Source of the DNA: CANHBY01 sp031376995
GTDB taxonomy: Bacteria > Pseudomonadota > Gammaproteobacteria > Burkholderiales > Burkholderiaceae_C
Direction: 5' to 3'
DNA: 7,075 nt
NCBI GenBank assembly: GCA_031376995.1
Contig: JANMEO010000249.1
Coordinates: 1-7,075, forward strand
Position numbers and translations under genes: made by a program
Shown: positions 1 through 5,403 of the stretch, piece after piece
How the letters are laid out: every line of letters begins with the position of its first letter
How positions within the stretch are numbered: position 1 is the stretch's first letter
The notes under the pieces: model-generated
Databases searched by the model: none
The model's input: only the letters and a program-made list of their open reading frames with translations
Told to the model about the DNA's origin: nothing

Positions 1-50
1 CCGGCGGCGCCGCACCGCACTTGCGGGGGGGGCAGTTGCTGGGCCCCATA
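1..50. other. GC-rich left edge, no gene recognised
   Basis: About 39 of these 50 bases are G or C, including a run of eight G at 25-32, while the following thiD gene is near 50% GC. All three plus frames are open from the window edge for some distance. One of them ends at a TGA at 68-70 and would give a C-terminus MDDFQ, but I do not recognise the protein. A small inverted repeat (CCGCA, two bases, TGCGG, at 15-26) is present without a T-tract, so I do not call a terminator for thiD. The stretch may be downstream intergenic DNA or a foreign joined end. Confidence 0.3.
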
Positions 51-63
51 CGATGGACGATTT

Positions 64-996
64 TCAGTGAATTTGCCTTGATCCAGGCAAAGGGTTCTCC
101 TCATCTAAGAGGTCGCCCTCTGAGTCGCTGGCGTCGTCATCGGATTCTTGAGTCCAAAAGAATCGATCCGGAATCACGTTGCCCATGCCAGGCCGAAACC
201 CCGCGTCCAGCGCTTGGTCTAAAAAGGCCAGAGCCTCAATCACCGCCAAGTGGACCTCAGCGCCCGAAGCTAGCAGGGCTGCTAAAGCGGCGGACAGCGT
301 TTCGCCGGCGCCTAAAAAACTCACCTCAAAGCGCTCAAATTTTTCGCCAGTGATGGCCCCCTGGGGCGAGGCAAGGACATTGTCCATGAATTGCTCAGGC
401 AATGGCACGCTCGTGACCAGCACAAAACGTGTGCCGTGCTTCGCTGCAGCCACGGCCAGCTCGCGCGCAGAGGCGGGTCGGCTTGCATCCCACTCGGGTA
501 ACAAAAAATCAGTTAAGGTTTGATGATTGCCTACCAGCACCTCGGTCAGGGGGAGTACCAAGTCACGAAAGGCCTCGTGATAAGTCTGCAGGTCGTCGTC
601 TTCCATCCAGGATAAGTTGGGCATGTAGGCCACCAGGGGAACGTCAGGATAGTCAGACAACACCTCAGCCACCACGCTAACCCCTTCTGCTGAGCCTAAA
701 AAACCCACTTTCCAGCCTGCCAGGGTGATCACGTCTTCAAGTATGCCTCGAGCTTGTTCGACCACCGTCTCAGTTTCCAGCGTGTGGTGATCAAATACCT
801 CAGCTGTGTCGCGCATGATGACCGAAGTGAGAACGGGTAAGGCGTGCCCACCCATGGCGGCGATGGTGGCTATATCGGCTGCAAGACCAGTTGCACCGCT
901 GGGGTCATTGGCGTTGAAACACATCACGCAAGGCGGTGGGGGCGTTTCTTGAAGCGGCTCTTGGCCAAATTCAGTGACAGGAGATTCGAGAGGCAT
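64..996 (-). CDS. thiD: ThiD-family hydroxymethylpyrimidine (phosphate) kinase
   Basis: A 310-residue protein of the ribokinase fold, expected to phosphorylate HMP and HMP-phosphate in the cytoplasm for the pyrimidine half of thiamine. Residues 27-60 align with the ThiD N-terminal pattern: NANDPSGATGLAADIAT stands where most ThiD have a GSDSSGGAG-type loop, followed by a VLTS strand. VGNHQTL (155-161) matches the segment after the central strands. FLGAGETLSAALAALL (227-242) is the anion-hole and active-site helix. The usual catalytic position here is Cys in classical ThiD (GTGC) or Asp in other ribokinase-fold enzymes (GAGD), whereas this protein has Glu232. The C-terminus is an acidic tail after PDRFFW. 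The reading frame stays open to 1209, but I chose the ATG at 994-996 because the extension would cross the divergent promoter and enter rubredoxin. The Shine-Dalgarno match (GGAAA) is weak. It is divergent from rubredoxin. ThiD family is well supported; exact substrate is less certain. Confidence 0.85.
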   Translation of the reverse strand: MPLESPVTEFGQEPLQETPPPPCVMCFNANDPSGATGLAADIATIAAMGGHALPVLTSVIMRDTAEVFDHHTLETETVVEQARGILEDVITLAGWKVGFLGSAEGVSVVAEVLSDYPDVPLVAYMPNLSWMEDDDLQTYHEAFRDLVLPLTEVLVGNHQTLTDFLLPEWDASRPASARELAVAAAKHGTRFVLVTSVPLPEQFMDNVLASPQGAITGEKFERFEVSFLGAGETLSAALAALLASGAEVHLAVIEALAFLDQALDAGFRPGMGNVIPDRFFWTQESDDDASDSEGDLLDEENPLPGSRQIH

Positions 997-1095
997 GGGA
1001 CGATGTTTCCGGGAAAGACCAGAGATGGGAGGGCGAAAGTGTGCGGTATGTTGCGCCCTGGGCTCAAACTCATGGCTTCTCAGGCAGCCCCTGGC

Positions 1096-1101
1096 TACAA
1101 T
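1096..1101 (+). promoter_or_regulatory. Candidate -10 box for rubredoxin
   Basis: TACAAT matches TATAAT at five of six positions and would start RNA near 1108, leaving a leader of about 27 bases before the GTG at 1135. No good -35 is visible at 16-18 bases upstream (ATGGCTT region, 1072-1078), so the call rests on the -10 and its place. If used, it excludes the longer rubredoxin reading from the ATG at 1072. Confidence 0.4.
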
Positions 1102-1110
1102 AAACCAGTC

Positions 1111-1116
1111 ATTGTA
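1111..1116 (-). promoter_or_regulatory. Candidate -10 box for thiD
   Basis: On the minus strand this reads TACAAT, the mirror image of the box at 1096-1101. Transcription would start near 1104 and give a leader of roughly 108 bases before thiD. No convincing -35 is seen. Because the two -10 boxes are only nine bases apart, polymerase binding at one should exclude the other, which would couple thiD and rubredoxin expression. Confidence 0.33.
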
Positions 1117-1134
1117 GTGAACCCAAAAAATAAC

Positions 1135-1308
1135 GTGATTGAACTTCGAACTTGGATGTGCTTGATCTGCGGCTGGATATACGATGAAGCCACCGGAGAC
1201 CCCGAACACGGTATTGCGCCAGGGACCCCCTGGGGCGCCGTTCCTATGAACTGGACGTGCCCCGAGTGTGGCGCGCGCAAAGAAGACTTTGATATGGTGC
1301 CAGTGTGA
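1135..1308 (+). CDS. Rubredoxin
   Basis: A 57-residue rubredoxin: a small cytoplasmic electron carrier with one iron held by four cysteines. The ligands are visible as CLICG (Cys9, Cys12) and CPECG (Cys42, Cys45), with the usual aromatic residues (Trp7, Trp14, Tyr16, Trp33, Trp40) and the DFDMV end typical of the family. Length fits the usual 52-60 residues. The start is uncertain. I chose GTG at 1135 because it begins just before the conserved TWMCLICG; GTG 1117 and ATG 1156 are in frame, and ATG 1072 would add an unlike-family N-terminus and lies upstream of the candidate promoter. No strong Shine-Dalgarno precedes any of them. pilG starts 32 bases after the stop, so the two may be co-transcribed, but nothing here links rubredoxin to pilus signalling. 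The redox partner cannot be told from sequence. Confidence 0.93.
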   Translation: MIELRTWMCLICGWIYDEATGDPEHGIAPGTPWGAVPMNWTCPECGARKEDFDMVPV

Positions 1309-1329
1309 TCTGTGTTTGAACCCCCCCTG

Positions 1330-1334
1330 AGGAG
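1330..1334 (+). promoter_or_regulatory. Ribosome binding site of pilG
   Basis: AGGAG, six bases before the GTG at 1341, is the clearest Shine-Dalgarno sequence in the window. It fixes the non-ATG start of pilG. Confidence 0.7.
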
Positions 1335-1340
1335 CCTACG

Positions 1341-1742
1341 GTGAGCAACGAAAACGCATCAAACCCGGTGAGCGTCAAAGTTCTCGTCATTGACGACAGC
1401 AACACGATCAGACGCAGTGCTGAGATTTTCCTCAAACAAGGTGGGCATCAGGTCTTGCTGGCAGAAGATGGCTACGACTCACTCTCGAAAGTCAACGACC
1501 ATCAGCCTGATTTGATTTTTTGTGACATTCTGATGCCGCGACTCGATGGCTATCAAACTTGCGCCATCATCAAGAAAAACCAGCGTCATGCCAACGTGCC
1601 AGTGATCATGCTGTCATCCAAGGATGGCCTGTTTGACAAAGCTCGTGGCCGCATGGTCGGTGCTGAAGATTATCTGACCAAGCCATTCACCAAAGATCAG
1701 CTTCTTCAGGCCGTTCGCCAGCACGCCAAAACTTCGGGTTGA
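1341..1742 (+). CDS. pilG: PilG-type response regulator (single receiver domain)
   Basis: A 133-residue protein made of one CheY-like receiver domain (about residues 12-130) and no output domain. The phospho-acceptor is Asp62 in CDILMPRLDG. The acidic pocket is Asp18-Asp19 (VIDDS), the switch Ser lies in MLSSKDG (Ser92), and the conserved Lys is Lys114 in LTKPF. RGRMVGAEDYLTKPF is characteristic of PilG among receivers. In the Pil-Chp system PilG is phosphorylated by the ChpA/PilL kinase and promotes pilus extension; in Pseudomonas it also feeds into cAMP control through FimV/FimL. It starts with GTG behind a strong AGGAG. A ten-residue polar N-terminal lead precedes the domain, as is common for PilG. 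pilH follows after 42 bases. Naming as PilG, not PilH or a generic CheY, rests on these motifs plus position as the first gene of pilGHIJ. Confidence 0.92.
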   Translation: MSNENASNPVSVKVLVIDDSNTIRRSAEIFLKQGGHQVLLAEDGYDSLSKVNDHQPDLIFCDILMPRLDGYQTCAIIKKNQRHANVPVIMLSSKDGLFDKARGRMVGAEDYLTKPFTKDQLLQAVRQHAKTSG

Positions 1743-1773
1743 ATGCTGGCTTAGAAACCCCTTATCAAGCAAT

Positions 1774-1778
1774 TGAGG
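1774..1778 (+). promoter_or_regulatory. Ribosome binding site of pilH
   Basis: TGAGG lies six bases before the ATG at 1785 and three before the ATG at 1782. The spacing favours 1785 as the start. A TTG at 1773 would overlap the site itself and is unlikely. Confidence 0.5.
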
Positions 1779-1784
1779 TACATG

Positions 1785-2150
1785 ATGGCGATCCAAGATA
1801 TCTTATTGGTAGACGATTCAAAAACTGAGTTACACCATCTCAGCGAGTTGCTGACCAAGCGAGGTTTCACGGTGCGCACGGCAGAAAACGGTGATGAGGC
1901 CATGCGCAGGCTGGTCGAGTTCAAACCTGATTTGATTCTCATGGATGTGGTGATGCCTGGACAAAACGGCTTTCAATTGACCCGTGCCATCACCCGTGAT
2001 CCGCGGTTTGTAAACATTCCTGTGATCATGTGCACCAGCAAAAATCAGGAAACTGACAAAGTTTGGGGCATCAGGCAGGGCGCCAACGACTATATTGTCA
2101 AGCCAGTTGATGCGGATGATTTGGTATCAAAAATTCGTGCTTTTGGTTGA
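1785..2150 (+). CDS. pilH: PilH-type response regulator (single receiver domain)
   Basis: A 121-residue stand-alone receiver that starts almost directly with the first strand (MAIQDILLVDD). Visible landmarks are the acidic pair Asp10-Asp11, phospho-acceptor Asp54 in LMDVVMPGQNGFQLTR, switch Thr84 in MCTSK, and Lys106 in VKPVD. The segment KVWGIRQGANDYIVKP is typical of PilH. In the Pil-Chp pathway PilH is the second receiver; it is thought to favour pilus retraction or to act as a phosphate sink opposing PilG. The two receivers here differ clearly in sequence, so this is the standard pair and not a recent tandem duplication. The start was chosen from TGAGG spacing; ATG 1782 would add one Met. 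The gene is followed by an unusually long 351-base gap before pilI. Confidence 0.91.
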   Translation: MAIQDILLVDDSKTELHHLSELLTKRGFTVRTAENGDEAMRRLVEFKPDLILMDVVMPGQNGFQLTRAITRDPRFVNIPVIMCTSKNQETDKVWGIRQGANDYIVKPVDADDLVSKIRAFG

Positions 2151-2501
2151 GCGTGTCATCCATTGATGGCTTGGTGTAGTACTGATGCCATGTACCCGGT
2201 CTGTCGTTGACAAGAGCGCAAGCAGTCAGGGCAATACAGGCTCCCCTGTTCAACCATCACTCTGCTGCCAAGGCCTTTGGGTGAGCGCCAGCGACGCTCT
2301 GTTTGCATTGTTCAGCTTTCTTGTGTCCCCAGGGTTGTTCAACAAACAGGCTTTTTTTGGGGCCTGGGTCACGCAAAGAGCTCAATGCTTTGTCCATAAA
2401 AATCAAAACCAACGATATACCGCCCAAAATTTGGGCAATCACATGAATCAAAATCTGTGTGATGCCTTCATGATCAATTCACCCAACTTTTTCTCAACGC
2501 C
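2151..2501. other. 351-base pilH-pilI gap, no recognised gene
   Basis: In related clusters pilH and pilI are normally close, so this gap is notable. It holds a consensus TTGACA at 2207-2212 but no good -10 at standard spacing. There is a small hairpin GAGCG/CGCTC around 2283-2299, and CAGGC/GCCTG (2347-2351, 2362-2366) enclosing a T-rich loop. There is also an inverted repeat at 2422-2436. The minus strand is open for about 70 codons (ending at 2257) with a hydrophobic N-terminal part, but it has no ATG at a sensible place and no ribosome site, so I do not call it a gene. No tRNA-like fold was recognised. It may be a long pilI leader or the remains of something inserted. Confidence 0.5.
2422..2436. 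repeat. Inverted repeat GCCCAAA-A-TTTGGGC
   Basis: Two 7-base arms around a single central base, 66 bases before the pilI start. The near-zero loop makes it a better candidate for a dimer protein-binding site than an RNA hairpin. No T-tract follows. It is a single occurrence in this window, so the binding role is a guess. Confidence 0.4.
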
Positions 2502-3023
2502 ATGGCAAGACGACGCGAAGCCCTCGTAAAACTCCAGACGCGTCTCGCCGAACAACTGGCTTTGGCCAAAACTCAGGTTCGTCGGCAGTCGTGGTTGGCT
2601 GTCGAGTGTGCAAATTTGGGTTTTTTATTTCCGCTCAAAGAAATTGGCGAGATCTTTCCAATGGCCCACATCTTGGGCGTGCCACACACGGCACCTTGGT
2701 TTTTGGGCGTTGCCAATTTGCGCGGGCATCTCAATGGGGTGGTTGATTTGGGCCTGTTTTTAGGCCTTCAAAGCGACCTTGTGTTTCGTGACCAGTCTCG
2801 CCTGGTTGTATTTAATCCTGGGTTTGAGCTCAATTGCGCCTTGGTTGTGGACCGTTTGGCTGGATTGCGAAACGAGGATGATATTGAGCTTGAGCCTGAC
2901 GAGGGTGATGCCCGCCCTTCGTTTGTGAGTGATCGTTATCGCGACCAAGATGGGCGAGTGTGGCAAGAATTGAAGCTGGCAACACTGGCAACCACTGAGG
3001 CTTTTCTCAAAATTATTGCTTGA
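2502..3023 (+). CDS. pilI: PilI, CheW-like coupling protein
   Basis: A 173-residue protein with a short N-terminal helix (REALVKLQTRLAEQL, residues 5-19) followed by a CheW domain (about 30-170). The hallmark is WFLGVANLRGHLNGVVDL at 66-83, matching the CheW strand-turn that docks receptor and kinase. FLFPLKEIGEIFP (41-53) and ALVVDRLAGLR (113-123) are further family segments. In the pathway it couples PilJ to the PilL/ChpA kinase on the inner face of the membrane. The helix-plus-CheW layout and 'LQTRLAEQLA' lead are typical of PilI, not of flagellar CheW. The start ATG at 2502 is the first in frame after a stop at 2460-2462, yet it lacks any visible Shine-Dalgarno sequence (upstream is CTCAACGCC). 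It is separated from pilH by 351 bases and from pilJ by 156 bases. Confidence 0.9.
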   Translation: MARRREALVKLQTRLAEQLALAKTQVRRQSWLAVECANLGFLFPLKEIGEIFPMAHILGVPHTAPWFLGVANLRGHLNGVVDLGLFLGLQSDLVFRDQSRLVVFNPGFELNCALVVDRLAGLRNEDDIELEPDEGDARPSFVSDRYRDQDGRVWQELKLATLATTEAFLKIIA

Positions 3024-3064
3024 TTACCGTTGATCTCAACGTATCGACAACCTGGACTGGGATG

Positions 3065-3070
3065 TATAAC
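3065..3070 (+). promoter_or_regulatory. Possible -10 box upstream of pilJ
   Basis: TATAAC (five of six matches) lies in the 156-base pilI-pilJ gap and would give a leader of about 100 bases. The best -35 candidate, TCGACA at 3044-3049, is only 15 bases upstream, shorter than usual. The same gap holds a small hairpin CGTTGA/TCAACG (3028-3041) just after pilI without a T-tract. Weak support only. Confidence 0.22.
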
Positions 3071-3179
3071 CCTGCGAAAGGTGGCGAAAAGTTAAAAATC
3101 GACAACGTCCATCTGCTTGTGTTGATTTTTTTCGGCATGTGAAGCGGACCGCGACATTTGACAGGGCCAGACCGCAACT

Positions 3180-5342
3180 ATGAAAACAGAATCATCCATC
3201 CTCGCAGACACCTCTGCTTCCGAGCTTCCTGAGTTTTCAGAGTCCAGCATCCAGACGGAGTACATGCCCATCACTTTGCCCTCTGGCAGTGGCCTGCCCT
3301 TTATCGGCAGTCGACCCGTGAGCGATCAGCAATGGATTCTGGGTGCCATGGTGGTCTTGGGTTTGGTCGGTTTGGTGGCAACGACGGTGTTTTCGCTCAA
3401 CTCGGCGGCCAAGGGTTCGGCCCAGGTGGCGGCCAGTGGTAAAGCGCTGATGCAGTCTCAGCGCCTGGCCAAGTCGGTGTCTCAGGCCTTGGCTGGCAAT
3501 CCGCAAGCTTTCACTGAGGTTCAAGACAGTGCGGAAGAGTTGGCCTCTAACGTGCGTGGCTTGAACGTTGGGAACACCAAGTTATCGGTTGCCCCAGAAA
3601 AAGTTCAGATTTTGTTGACGCCTTTGCTGGTGCTGATTGATCAGGCCGAAGCCAACGCAAAGCAAGTAGTCAGTCAGCAAGTTATTTTGACCCAGGTTGG
3701 TCAGTCTTTGAAAGCCATCAATCGTCAGTCGTCTGATTTGCTGGAGATCGCTGAAACTGTGGCGGCACTGAAGCTGCAGCAAGCCGCCACCTTGCCTGAA
3801 GTGTCTGCTGTCGGGCAGTTGGTCATGCTTACCCAGCGCATTGGCAAAAGTGCCAATGAGTTTTGGACTGTCGACGGCGTGAGCCCTGAGGCTGTGTTTT
3901 TGCTGGGCAAAGATTTGAATTCATTCCGTGAGCTTGCGCAAGGCTTGTTAGATGGCAATGCTGAGTTGCGGTTGCCACCAACCCGCGACTCACAAACCAA
4001 AGAGCGCTTAGGGGCTTTGTTGAAGCAGTTTGAAAAAACTCGCACTCAGACCAGTTCTATTTTGTCTAACTTGCAGGGTTTGGTCACTGCGCGCGAGGCG
4101 CACTTTGCCATCATTTCTGAAAGCGAAAAATTGCGTGTCGACCTTGAGAAGGTTCAAGAAACCTTGGGTGTCGAGACGGGGTTTGGGGTGGGGGGCTTGC
4201 TGGCCTTGGTGATGGCTACTTTGGTGATGGCTGCGGGGGGGTTGGGCTTTTTGCGACTCTTCGTTTTGGAGCAGGCGCAACGTGCATTGTTTGCTGAAAA
4301 TCAGCGTCTAGAGGCCGAGCGGCAAGAGCAAGAAGCCAAGCGAGTGAATGACGCCAATCAAGCCGCTATTTTGCGACTGATGAATGAGTTGCAGACAGTG
4401 GCTGAAGGGGATTTGACGCAACAAGCCACCGTCACCGAAGACATTACCGGAGCCATTGCTGACTCAGTGAACTACACCGTGGAAGAGCTTCGAACCTTGG
4501 TTTCGCAAGTGCAGGGCACCGTCAGCCGAATGACTGAAACGACCCAGCAGGTAGACGCCACATCAACCGAGTTGTTGGCGGCTTCGACCGAGCAACTGCG
4601 TGAAATTCGTGACACTGGCGAGTCGGTGTTGCAAATGGCGGGCCGAATCAATAATGTGTCTGCACAAGCGCAAGAAACCGCTCAAGTGGCTCGTCAATCA
4701 CTGGATGCCGCCGAGTCTGGCTTGCGTGCCGTGCAAAACACCATCGGCGGTATGAACTCTATTCGTGATCAGATTCAAGAAACCTCCAAACGGATCAAGC
4801 GGCTTGGCGAGTCGTCGCAGGAGATTGGTGAAATTACGGAACTGATTTCTGACATTACAGAGCAGACCAACGTCTTGGCGTTGAATGCGGCGATTCAAGC
4901 AGCTTCTGCGGGCGAGGCCGGTCGAGGCTTCTCTGTGGTGGCGGAAGAAGTGCAGCGTTTGGCTGAACGCTCGGGCGACGCGACGCGTCAGATTGCCGCG
5001 TTGGTCAAAACCATTCAAACCGACACCCAAGATGCGGTGGGCGCTATGGAGCGCTCCACAAGGGGCGTGGTTGAAGGAACCCGACTGACTGACGCGGCTG
5101 GTACGGCTCTGGGCGACATTGACCGCGTGTCTAGACGTTTGGCTGAGTTGATTCAGCATATTTCAAATCAAGCCCTGAGCGAAGCCAAATCAGCCAACGT
5201 GGTGGCCGCCAATATTCAGCATATTTTTGCAGTGACAGAGCAAACGGGCGAGGGTACTCGCTCAACAGCACAGATGGTTCGAGAGTTGTCCAAGACTGCG
5301 GAAGAGCTCAAACAATCCGTTGCACGATTCAAGATTGACTGA
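3180..5342 (+). CDS. pilJ: PilJ, type IV pilus methyl-accepting chemotaxis transducer
   Basis: A 720-residue inner-membrane receptor. Residues 1-50 are a polar cytoplasmic lead. TM1 is about 51-72 (WILGAMVVLGLVGLVATTVF). The periplasmic part (73-334) carries two PilJ-type sensing repeats, marked by SQRLAKSVSQAL (93-104) and TQRIGKSANEFW (218-229), each followed by a helical segment. TM2 is about 335-361. A charged helix and HAMP-like region (about 362-445, with LQTVAEGDLTQQ) lead into the signalling coiled coil. Its tip is EQTNVLALNAAIQAASAGEAGRGF (561-584) followed by SVVAEEVQRLAERS, the kinase-contact hairpin of methyl-accepting proteins. PilJ senses pilus or surface cues and controls ChpA/PilL through PilI. 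Compared with common PilJ tips (QASMAGEAGRGFAVVADEV) this one has AAS and SVVAEE, which are mild changes. No C-terminal receptor-tether pentapeptide is seen, as usual for PilJ. The start has no strong ribosome site. pilL follows after 61 bases. Confidence 0.94.
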   Translation: MKTESSILADTSASELPEFSESSIQTEYMPITLPSGSGLPFIGSRPVSDQQWILGAMVVLGLVGLVATTVFSLNSAAKGSAQVAASGKALMQSQRLAKSVSQALAGNPQAFTEVQDSAEELASNVRGLNVGNTKLSVAPEKVQILLTPLLVLIDQAEANAKQVVSQQVILTQVGQSLKAINRQSSDLLEIAETVAALKLQQAATLPEVSAVGQLVMLTQRIGKSANEFWTVDGVSPEAVFLLGKDLNSFRELAQGLLDGNAELRLPPTRDSQTKERLGALLKQFEKTRTQTSSILSNLQGLVTAREAHFAIISESEKLRVDLEKVQETLGVETGFGVGGLLALVMATLVMAAGGLGFLRLFVLEQAQRALFAENQRLEAERQEQEAKRVNDANQAAILRLMNELQTVAEGDLTQQATVTEDITGAIADSVNYTVEELRTLVSQVQGTVSRMTETTQQVDATSTELLAASTEQLREIRDTGESVLQMAGRINNVSAQAQETAQVARQSLDAAESGLRAVQNTIGGMNSIRDQIQETSKRIKRLGESSQEIGEITELISDITEQTNVLALNAAIQAASAGEAGRGFSVVAEEVQRLAERSGDATRQIAALVKTIQTDTQDAVGAMERSTRGVVEGTRLTDAAGTALGDIDRVSRRLAELIQHISNQALSEAKSANVVAANIQHIFAVTEQTGEGTRSTAQMVRELSKTAEELKQSVARFKID

Positions 5343-5347
5343 GGCGT

Positions 5348-5377
5348 CTAGCACTAGCACTAGCACTAGCACTAGCA
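5348..5377 (+). repeat. Hexanucleotide tandem repeat (CTAGCA)x5
   Basis: Five perfect, uninterrupted copies of CTAGCA starting five bases after the pilJ stop codon and ending 26 bases before the pilL ATG. It makes up half of the pilJ-pilL gap. The unit contains CTAG, a tetranucleotide that is usually rare in proteobacterial genomes, so tandem slippage is the likely origin. Read in the pilL frame it would encode a Ser-Thr run, and the frame is open through it from a TTG at 5320, but the family-like protein begins later. As the unit is six bases, copy-number change would alter spacing and not frame. Confidence 0.95.
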
Positions 5378-5403
5378 GTTGCCTGACAACCTATGAGTAT
5401 CGG

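Larger units (their letters stand above)
1095..1117. repeat. Perfect inverted repeat carrying two divergent -10 boxes
   Basis: CTACAAT (1095-1101), nine bases, then ATTGTAG (1111-1117): a perfect 7-bp inverted repeat in the thiD-rubredoxin intergenic region. Each arm contains TACAAT on its own strand, one mismatch from the sigma-70 -10 consensus and oriented towards the gene on that side. It could equally be read as an operator for a dimeric regulator. No T-tract follows either arm, so it is not a terminator. Confidence 0.5.

Noticed and set aside
179..680. Plus-strand open frames opposite thiD
   Set aside because: They are antisense to a well-supported gene, have low-complexity composition and show no recognisable motif.
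844..1134. Long 154-residue reading of rubredoxin starting at 844
   Set aside because: It overlaps thiD coding sequence, and the added residues match no rubredoxin extension. The family-like part begins around 1135-1156.
997..1209. N-terminal extension of thiD to a 381-residue protein starting at 1209
   Set aside because: The extra 71 residues are unlike ThiD, cross the divergent promoter and overlap the conserved rubredoxin cysteine codons. The ATG at 994-996 gives a family-sized protein.
2257..2300. Faint resemblance of AGAHPKAL (minus strand) to the HipA GARPKA motif
   Set aside because: A single eight-residue likeness at the end of a short weak open frame, with no other HipA segment around it.
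2347..2366. Terminator after pilH (CAGGC/GCCTG hairpin near a T7 run)
   Set aside because: The T-run is in the loop and not after the stem, and the stem is only five pairs.
2185..2529. 114-residue plus-strand open frame in the pilH-pilI gap
   Set aside because: No recognisable domain and no ribosome site; it runs into pilI in another frame, and residue content looks random.
4698..5159. 153-residue minus-strand open frame opposite pilJ
   Set aside because: It lies opposite the most conserved part of PilJ (the signalling hairpin), and its Arg/His/Leu-rich content is typical of an antisense shadow.
5348..5377. CRISPR array reading of the repeats
   Set aside because: The units are six bases, directly adjacent and without spacers; this is a microsatellite.
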